Positions 58,563 through 64,000 of a DNA stretch of 64,000 nucleotides are shown here, one piece after another. Under the pieces are notes generated by a model. The model saw only the letters and a program-made list of their open reading frames with translations, was not told the origin of the DNA and did not search any database. Source of the stretch: a virus. Each line of letters opens with the position of its first letter. The first letter of the stretch is position 1. Position numbers and translations under genes: made by a program. The stretch lies in IMG/VR virus record IMGVR_UViG_3300017991_000109, positions 1 through 64,000 of that record. One strand, given 5' to 3'.

Positions 58563-59178
58563 AGGTCATGTTCTTTGCGCCGTAAACCGATAGTAGAGGT
58601 CTCAGCGAATAAGGTTTGTGTGCTCGACAGAAATCCTTAGTAGCTGGGAACCGCTTCAAATCTAACTCCTTAGCAACCGAAGGTCGGACCGAGTTTTTGA
58701 TAAGCGCGTTACAGATATGTAGTGCGATCAGACGATCATTAGGAGTTTTGAAACTTGAAATGAGCTTCCGAAAATTCTTGAATTCCCCCTTTTTCAACAT
58801 GCGCTGAACCTTGTCGATCGTAGCACGCTTTGGAAGTACAAGCTTGCGCGACCACTGCAAACGACGCTCGCCGGATACGTTATTTGCGTAGAATCTTGCA
58901 CCGAGGGCTGAATAGAAAGCTTTGTCAATACGACCAAACAACCCGTTTGAAAGAGGGTAGATGCTAATGACATCCTCATCGGGATCGTAATGAAAAGGCT
59001 TGTTACCTCGCTCTAAACGCTCGACAAAGCGAATTTTTTGAAGCCCCTCGTAGCTCCGTTGTAGGTCCAGCTCGTCTACCCGACTCCAGAGCTTAGGCAT
59101 GAGGCTGCTAACGTGTCGCATTGCTTTGCGAAACCTCGTACCCTTACCTACCATTACTACCGGAATATTATTCTTCAT
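58450..59178 (-). CDS. Hypothetical basic protein (242 aa)
   Basis: Starts MKNNIPVVMVGKGTRFRKAM, strongly basic and helical, with LQKIRFVERLERGNKPFHYD and a long Lys/Arg-rich middle (KLVLPKRATIDKVQRMLKKG). It could bind nucleic acid. Overlaps the ParB-like gene by 11 bases. No known family recognised. Confidence 0.65.
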   Translation of the reverse strand: MKNNIPVVMVGKGTRFRKAMRHVSSLMPKLWSRVDELDLQRSYEGLQKIRFVERLERGNKPFHYDPDEDVISIYPLSNGLFGRIDKAFYSALGARFYANNVSGERRLQWSRKLVLPKRATIDKVQRMLKKGEFKNFRKLISSFKTPNDRLIALHICNALIKNSVRPSVAKELDLKRFPATKDFCRAHKPYSLRPLLSVYGAKNMTYEQAFGEYCARKGTLGVSDQSVANGFLEVFRSVTFDG

Positions 59179-60058
59179 CGTCTACAATCTCGACTTCTCT
59201 TGGATCGATCTCTTCGATATTATCACCATCTTCTGGAGCAATTCGGAGTTTCCCCCCTTCTTCTCCAGATACAGTTCCCACAACTTTCTTCCCACCTTTT
59301 TTGAAAATAACTGTTTTACCTGTGATAACGTCTGAGAGTCCTTTACCAACTTCTGCACCTGCGGCTGTTCCTGCGGCTGCTCCTGCTTTGGTGTTGGCTG
59401 CTCCTTTAGCCACTTTCCCAACACCTTTGACAACTTTAGCTGCTGCTGGTGCCATCCGAGCTGCTCCTGCTACGAAAGATGCGATTTCAGCCAAACGAGC
59501 TTCACGCATGTGGTTTGGGATAGTTGTTAGGTATCCAAACTTATCCCCCTTTAGCAACCCTGCTGAAATAGCTTCGTTGATAAGTTCATTTCTGAAGCCT
59601 TTGCCTAGAAGCACTCCCCGAGAGAAAGTACCGTGCAGATTGCATAGGGCATTAAGCTCAACCAGCTTACCAATTGTTTCGGACAATTTGCTTTCCAGCT
59701 TTTTCAAAATGTCGAAGCTTTTTTCAGTAGGGTATTTCAACATCAACACATCTGCTTCTGCATCTCTACCTTCGGCTTCGATGATACCGTACTTCCTGTG
59801 GTGTCCATCGAGAATTTCCATATCCTCAGATACCAACATCATCGGCAGAGACTCCAGACCATTCTTTTCGATCTCCTCAGCGATGCTCTTGACTTTCTCT
59901 TTCTTGACACCATGCTGAGTTGTATCGAGATCAACAACTTTGATATTCCTAACTTCAAAGTTTACGCCATGTTCTTCGAAAACCTCTTTGACTGCATCAA
60001 TATCATTGGTGCTAATCTGAGGCATATCACGTCTGAAATATTTTTCTAGTAGGTTCAT
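59168..60058 (-). CDS. ParB/sulfiredoxin-fold protein (296 aa)
   Basis: EILDGHHRKYGIIEAEG (GHHR at residues 85-88) is the ParB N-terminal nucleotide-binding motif. Residues about 190-245 are low-complexity Ala/Gly/Lys/Val. The C-terminus contains a TVIFKKGGKKVVGTVSG-type beta element and an acidic end. Its place in the head cluster suggests a virion or packaging role rather than plasmid-type partitioning. Short N-terminal peptide MNLLE may be a protease site. Overlaps 60055 by four bases. Confidence 0.65.
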   Translation of the reverse strand: MNLLEKYFRRDMPQISTNDIDAVKEVFEEHGVNFEVRNIKVVDLDTTQHGVKKEKVKSIAEEIEKNGLESLPMMLVSEDMEILDGHHRKYGIIEAEGRDAEADVLMLKYPTEKSFDILKKLESKLSETIGKLVELNALCNLHGTFSRGVLLGKGFRNELINEAISAGLLKGDKFGYLTTIPNHMREARLAEIASFVAGAARMAPAAAKVVKGVGKVAKGAANTKAGAAAGTAAGAEVGKGLSDVITGKTVIFKKGGKKVVGTVSGEEGGKLRIAPEDGDNIEEIDPREVEIVDDEE

Positions 60059-60696
60059 TCGATTCCTAAATCATCTATGAGTTTTTCTTTTTCGTCAGGT
60101 TCCGCCTCCTCTTCCTCCTCATCTTCAGGAGGTTCTTCACGAACATCTTCACTTGGAGGAGGTTCTTCTTCCTCACCTCCCATAGTATCATCGCTAGGAT
60201 CTTCCATAGGTTCTTCGCCTATGTCTTCAATTTGGTTAGCAAAACGACGAACACCCTGAGTCAGTTCTAGTAGATAATCGCCAATATGTCCATGATTATG
60301 TAAATCCCTACCTTCAATTTCATCCGAGAGTAGTGTCAGCCATTTTTTCACCATGACAGGAGTAACTCCTTCACCCGAAATGTCGGATAAGGTTTGTTTT
60401 AGGACCCCGATAATTCCATCCAGAAAATCAATTTGAGGAGGAGAAGGTCTTTGATTCAGGGCTGAACTCAATTCTGGTTTGAGCGCTGCTTTTTGCTCTT
60501 CCAAAAATCTCACAGCCTCGTGAGCAATATTGTTGAACTCCTGAACCATATGGTCAACAATCCCCTCTGTCAAATTTCTCTTATCGAGCTTCTCGTGCAA
60601 GCGATTCAAAACTCCACCTCGTTTCCAACGTGGAGGGTCAACAGCCACTTTCTGTGGATGGGTGTGCTTTCTGTAGTACTCGTCTGCTGAACTCAT
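60055..60696 (-). CDS. Hypothetical acidic-tailed protein (213 aa)
   Basis: Starts MSSADEYYRKHTHPQKVAVD. Helical body (IVDHMVQEFNNIAHEAVRFL) and a strongly acidic Pro/Glu/Asp tail (residues about 160-213). Such tails suit scaffold or head-completion factors. Four-base overlaps with both neighbours show it belongs to the head operon. No family recognised. Confidence 0.65.
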   Translation of the reverse strand: MSSADEYYRKHTHPQKVAVDPPRWKRGGVLNRLHEKLDKRNLTEGIVDHMVQEFNNIAHEAVRFLEEQKAALKPELSSALNQRPSPPQIDFLDGIIGVLKQTLSDISGEGVTPVMVKKWLTLLSDEIEGRDLHNHGHIGDYLLELTQGVRRFANQIEDIGEEPMEDPSDDTMGGEEEEPPPSEDVREEPPEDEEEEEAEPDEKEKLIDDLGIE

Positions 60697-62405
60697 ATCA
60701 CGTTTACCTTAGGTGTTGTTGTTGGACTGACATTCGGAGGACCACCTGATGGTTGAGGTTGTACTCCCGCTTTTTCAATCTCATCTATCTCTTTAAAATA
60801 CTTGTCTAGGTCTTTCTTAGACATAGATAGATAGTTGGCGACCCCAATTAAATGTTTACAGAGACACAATTTACCTGATGGGTTAGTTTTAGATGGGAAA
60901 GCACCATTTGATTCTGCGCCACCTTTTGGCTTATGACTCGCACCTGCTTTGAATAAAACAGCGTGCCAACGGTACTTAAAGTCCGGGCAGGTGCAGAACA
61001 CGTGGCACGGACGATTCCATTCACTACGACGATCCTTTCCAGATGTCTGACCTTTTTTTGTCCGGTACAAAAACTTCACATAACCCTTCTGTCTCATGCC
61101 CGTGGTCGAACGATCTGGGCGCGATTTAAAATTATACGCAATTTGAGGATTCCCATCATCTGCAACCTGCATTTTCGGAGGACGGGTAACGACAAATCGA
61201 GAACCGTTAGATTGTCTATCAGGTACAGTTACATCATAGATCCAGCCCTTCGATGTCTTTTTCAATCCTCCGTATTTGTAGCCACCGTTTGCACGAGTAA
61301 GCCCCCAGAGCTGGTTAAAAGTCATCTCAGTCAGCGTATGAACACTCTCTTCCAAGTCTCCTAGAAAGTAGATGTCCATGGCATCTTGGATATTCTCAGC
61401 ATGTTCAGAATAGTTCTTCTGAACATGTTGTAAGAATTTACCAAATTCCGTAACCTTGTCACCTCCAGCCGCCTCAGCCGCTTCAAAATGCTTTACCAGA
61501 CTATCGACTTCGAAAAAGCCTTTGGGCGCGTTAGATACAAACGCATCATAGTCAGATTCGATATCTTTGATAGTATCGTCAAAAGAACGTGTGTAAGCCG
61601 AACGTGTCATGGACTGACGAACGTCCTCAAGAGAGAATTTAGTTCCTGGCACACCGTCTGGTCCTACTTGACTGACGGTGAATTTTTTACCTTTCGACTG
61701 AAGCTCCGTGAATGGGATATCTACACGAACGTTTAGAGGCACCTGAGGTTGACCTAACAGTATCTCCTGCATAAGCTCCTTAAAATAAGGAAGGCTATCG
61801 ATCGATCCATTACATCCAATGTGTACATTACTCCCACCTTCGTAGATCACAAATGCCCAGTTTTCAAACATGATTGAACGTTGGACCTGTTGGACCGCAT
61901 AGAGGTGCTGGTCATTGTCTGGGTCAAAAAGAGGATCTTCTTTGTTGAGCTGATCTTTTGAAACTAGATCCCCTACCCAGCTATACTGGCTGTATTTCGA
62001 GAGATCCTTTAGATTTGCAAGTACTGGCCAGATTGGGGTAAATACTCTACGGCGTACTTTTTTACCCTCCACATTTTGGCTGGAAATACTGAAAAGCTTC
62101 CTCTTATTTGGAAGCCATTTGTTGCCAATAAAATAGTGGGATTTGATTTTTAGCTTCACATAACTCTCACCATTTGGGATGCACCAAAAGCCAAGAGCCT
62201 TACCGCCACCTTCTTTCTCGTCGTTAGCGTCTGTATCAGCCTTACGGGGTGTTGACCCTCCTTTAGGGGCATCCTCTTGAAGAAGTTGCGCCTGTGGTTC
62301 GTTACGAGCTAGTTTTGAGTATAGTGATTCTCTCCGAGGTCGATTAGTATCTTCCTTAGCCTTGTTCTTCGCTGCGAATAAATTCTGATAGATAGATTGG
62401 CGCAT
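60693..62405 (-). CDS. SWIM-type zinc-finger protein of the head cluster (570 aa)
   Basis: The C-terminal CHVFCTCPDFKYRWHAVLFK and then LCLCKHLIGV match the SWIM pattern C-x-C...C-x-H, which binds DNA or protein. Upstream there are alpha/beta regions including WCIPNGESYVKLKIKSHYFI, and a Lys/Gln-rich N-terminus. SWIM zinc fingers are unusual in phage head clusters. Start and stop overlap the neighbours closely. Function (DNA binding, packaging or terminus recognition) is not determined. Confidence 0.65.
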   Translation of the reverse strand: MRQSIYQNLFAAKNKAKEDTNRPRRESLYSKLARNEPQAQLLQEDAPKGGSTPRKADTDANDEKEGGGKALGFWCIPNGESYVKLKIKSHYFIGNKWLPNKRKLFSISSQNVEGKKVRRRVFTPIWPVLANLKDLSKYSQYSWVGDLVSKDQLNKEDPLFDPDNDQHLYAVQQVQRSIMFENWAFVIYEGGSNVHIGCNGSIDSLPYFKELMQEILLGQPQVPLNVRVDIPFTELQSKGKKFTVSQVGPDGVPGTKFSLEDVRQSMTRSAYTRSFDDTIKDIESDYDAFVSNAPKGFFEVDSLVKHFEAAEAAGGDKVTEFGKFLQHVQKNYSEHAENIQDAMDIYFLGDLEESVHTLTEMTFNQLWGLTRANGGYKYGGLKKTSKGWIYDVTVPDRQSNGSRFVVTRPPKMQVADDGNPQIAYNFKSRPDRSTTGMRQKGYVKFLYRTKKGQTSGKDRRSEWNRPCHVFCTCPDFKYRWHAVLFKAGASHKPKGGAESNGAFPSKTNPSGKLCLCKHLIGVANYLSMSKKDLDKYFKEIDEIEKAGVQPQPSGGPPNVSPTTTPKVNVI

Positions 62406-62408
62406 ACA

Positions 62409-63254
62409 TTAGCTCTGCTTCAGTTTTATAGGCTTGTAGGAATTTTTCGATAAAACGTCTAGAGCACCATAGTCTTTTTCAGGACGAGGAGCATATGTGA
62501 AGAGCCAACGGCTGGTTGGAGTATTACAATCTCCGTAAGAAATGTCTTCTTGTTTTCCGCTACGCAACATAATATACTCCTTATCTTCAGCGAAAGAATC
62601 GAGCGCACGATATTCCGTTCGGATCGTATCCATTAATTCGTTATGGCTGTTCTGATCTAGATACATCGCTAGACCTACACCTAATGATTCCCAGCGATGA
62701 ACACTTATCTTGAACTTCTTCTGAAAGGCATTGACGAATTTTTCATGTGCTTTTTCGCACTTTTCAGGATCACAGTATTCAAGTGACATATCCTCAGTCA
62801 ATTGCTGTGTTAGCCTCTTAAGTAGTCCCCCCGTGAAGTTATCGTCATGATTACCTTCTTGTAGATCGTCTAGGATACGCTCCAAATTAGGACAATGCTC
62901 TTCTAGCAGTTCGTGTCCTAAGAACGTTGGTTGAGCACTGTATCGAGTCTCTACGAAGCTCACCAACTTGATATACCTCTTGAGATTCTTCTGTGTTGTC
63001 CGAGTTGTATGAGCTTGGATGTGCTCGATGATGGATGTCCAACCATCGTGCTCAGACTTAAACTCACGCGCCTGTGTTTCGTCCAAAACATTTCGCATTC
63101 CCAAGAACCTTTGACCATTATCTTCAGATAACAACCTAGAGAGTGTCTCCACCCGTTCGGACTCAGAGAGTTCTTTGTCGATAAATGACAACCAGCCATC
63201 CTCTTGAAGAAGGAAATTTCCGGTTCTTCCGATATTTTTAAACTTAGGGAACAT
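62409..63254 (-). CDS. Hypothetical protein (281 aa)
   Basis: Starts MFPKFKNIGRTGNFLLQEDG. Helical, with two Cys-containing segments (EHCPNLERILDDLQEG, YCDPEKCEKAHEKF) but no complete metal site. It shares one base with the next gene's stop, and the following SWIM gene starts four bases after its stop. No family recognised; it is part of the head operon. Confidence 0.65.
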   Translation of the reverse strand: MFPKFKNIGRTGNFLLQEDGWLSFIDKELSESERVETLSRLLSEDNGQRFLGMRNVLDETQAREFKSEHDGWTSIIEHIQAHTTRTTQKNLKRYIKLVSFVETRYSAQPTFLGHELLEEHCPNLERILDDLQEGNHDDNFTGGLLKRLTQQLTEDMSLEYCDPEKCEKAHEKFVNAFQKKFKISVHRWESLGVGLAMYLDQNSHNELMDTIRTEYRALDSFAEDKEYIMLRSGKQEDISYGDCNTPTSRWLFTYAPRPEKDYGALDVLSKNSYKPIKLKQS

Positions 63255-63619
63255 TAGCCTGAGTTGATTGTATAAGGTGTCGTATCGGTATCGCTATCTA
63301 CTTGGTATTGGAGCCCAATACCTGCCATTAAATCACCTGAAGCCATTATCCTAAGATACTGCTCAGACGAGGTAACCTTGATAGATTGAACTTCTCCAGC
63401 AGCTACTTGGAATTGAGTAGCTGTACCTCCGGTAGAAACCGGGAGGGTTATATCTGTCCAGTCCGAACCGTTTGCTGACTCTTGAAACTTATAGATTAAG
63501 GTGTTAAGGGCATCTTGGTTCTGAAGAGAAATCACGAGCGTATCTACTGAACCGTCAACCCGTATGGTTTCCGCCTCAGAAGCTGCGATTTGCTTATTCA
63601 GAAATTTAGATACCAGCAT
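63254..63619 (-). CDS. Virion decoration-like beta protein (121 aa)
   Basis: ATG 63619 (MLVSKFLNKQIAASEAETIR) is chosen, four bases after the tube stop; the frame extends upstream to 63655 into that gene. Contains YKFQESANGSDWTDITLPVS, which recurs in altered form in the 26942 protein (NIYESNDRVTWTSL). All-beta composition suggests a surface decoration or tail-associated protein. Confidence 0.65.
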   Translation of the reverse strand: MLVSKFLNKQIAASEAETIRVDGSVDTLVISLQNQDALNTLIYKFQESANGSDWTDITLPVSTGGTATQFQVAAGEVQSIKVTSSEQYLRIMASGDLMAGIGLQYQVDSDTDTTPYTINSG

Positions 63620-63623
63620 AACA

Positions 63624-64000
63624 TTAGTTTCTTCCCGGTGGACGACAAACGTCAACTGAGCAAGTGAGGTTGATCATCTGCTTTTCACCTTCCGAAGAGT
63701 GGTCAAAATTACCTAGCTTTAGGGAGGTTGGGAATACGCCTTCCAAGACGAACTTTCTGTGAGTCTCACCGTCTGGTGTCATGATCAGGATCTCACCACA
63801 CTTCTTGTAGACCGCAGCGTTGTTGATTGAACCATTTTCACCAACTTGATTTAACCATCCAGTGAGGGTCTCTAAGCCAGCCTGATCGATGTAATCATTG
63901 TAGTTCAGTGTCCAGTCATCAGGAACCTTGTAGGCACCAGCATAGTGCGAGGTTTCGTTGAAGTATTTGATACCCTGCTTAACGAAACCAGCATCTGGTA
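63624..64000 (-). CDS. Tail tube protein, partial (5' end outside window)
   Basis: The visible C-terminal 124 residues include FVLEGVFPTSLKLGNFDHSS followed by EGEKQMINLTCSVDVC, the conserved end of T4 gp19-type tube subunits, with upstream GAYKVPDDWTLNYNDYIDQA. The tube polymerises around the tape measure. The coding start lies to the right of the window; the sheath gene, often adjacent, was not seen. Confidence 0.75.
   Translation of the reverse strand, partial: PDAGFVKQGIKYFNETSHYAGAYKVPDDWTLNYNDYIDQAGLETLTGWLNQVGENGSINNAAVYKKCGEILIMTPDGETHRKFVLEGVFPTSLKLGNFDHSSEGEKQMINLTCSVDVCRPPGRN

Noticed and set aside
1-64000. tRNA genes, CRISPR arrays, insertion sequences, integrase or attachment sites.
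   Set aside because: No cloverleaf-compatible segment, repeat-spacer array, transposase or integrase motif was seen. A subtle tRNA could be missed without a scan.

Overview
The window is an internal piece of a large tailed-phage genome with a T4-type contractile-tail (myovirus) virion. Almost every base is coding. Genes are small and tightly packed, with many 1-, 4- or 8-base start/stop overlaps (ATGA, TAATG). I saw no rRNA, tRNA, CRISPR array or ordinary bacterial housekeeping gene. Virion genes recognised by motif are the major capsid protein, a prohead protease fused to a scaffold-like region, portal, gp6-like wedge, gp5-like spike, PAAR tip, tape measure, two tail-tube-like proteins and several fibres. 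Terminase and tail sheath were not seen, so both window ends are artificial cuts; both end genes are partial. Most starts lack a Shine-Dalgarno sequence, which hints at a host that initiates on AT-rich or leaderless mRNAs. The host cannot be named from this sequence.

Layout. 1-6.2 kb: small virion genes, three tandem paralogous virion proteins, a HU-like protein and the OB-fold spike protein. 6.2-13.1 kb: primase, a sigma-like protein, a metallopeptidase, a sigma factor split by an intein, a RuvC-like resolvase, a Mor-like protein related to the sigma C-terminus, and a GroES-like co-chaperonin. 13.1-15.3 kb: virion proteins. 15.3-19.8 kb: a recombination operon (XPD/DinG-like helicase, 45-aa protein, UvsY-like mediator, gp32-like SSB, UvsX recombinase). 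19.8-24.4 kb: putative holin, DUF1353 protein and receptor-binding fibres. 24.4-28.8 kb: tape measure and small structural genes. 28.8-31.4 kb: thymidylate kinase and a gp46/SbcC-like ATPase. 31.4-39.4 kb: wedge, portal and a 1165-aa repeat fibre. 39.4-42.8 kb: tube-like protein, a zinc-ribbon baseplate/chaperone-like gene with an apparent +1 frameshift extension, PAAR and an HTH regulator. 42.8-46.6 kb: family A DNA polymerase with an N-terminal uracil-DNA-glycosylase-like domain, next to a palindrome-rich non-coding region that may be an origin. 46.6-50 kb: small unknown genes and a second membrane protein, closed by a strong terminator. 50-64 kb: the head module, with capsid, protease/scaffold and a set of proteins sharing an N-terminal FL-x-LFE peptide.

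The most interesting features are these. (1) A LAGLIDADG intein sits inside region 2 of a sigma factor. (2) Four unrelated proteins around the capsid and protease genes share an N-terminal peptide ending in LFE. This fits the capsid-targeting peptide and L/I-x-E cleavage rule of T4 internal proteins, and one of them looks like a packaged ADP-ribosyltransferase-type effector. (3) An apparent +1 frameshift fuses 61 codons to a tail gene. (4) A recurrent promoter-like motif (TTGACA-like, 15-16 bases, GAAAC[C/T]) lies only 6-9 bases from the start codons of replication and recombination genes. (5) Two fusions occur: protease with scaffold, and UDG-like domain with DNA polymerase.
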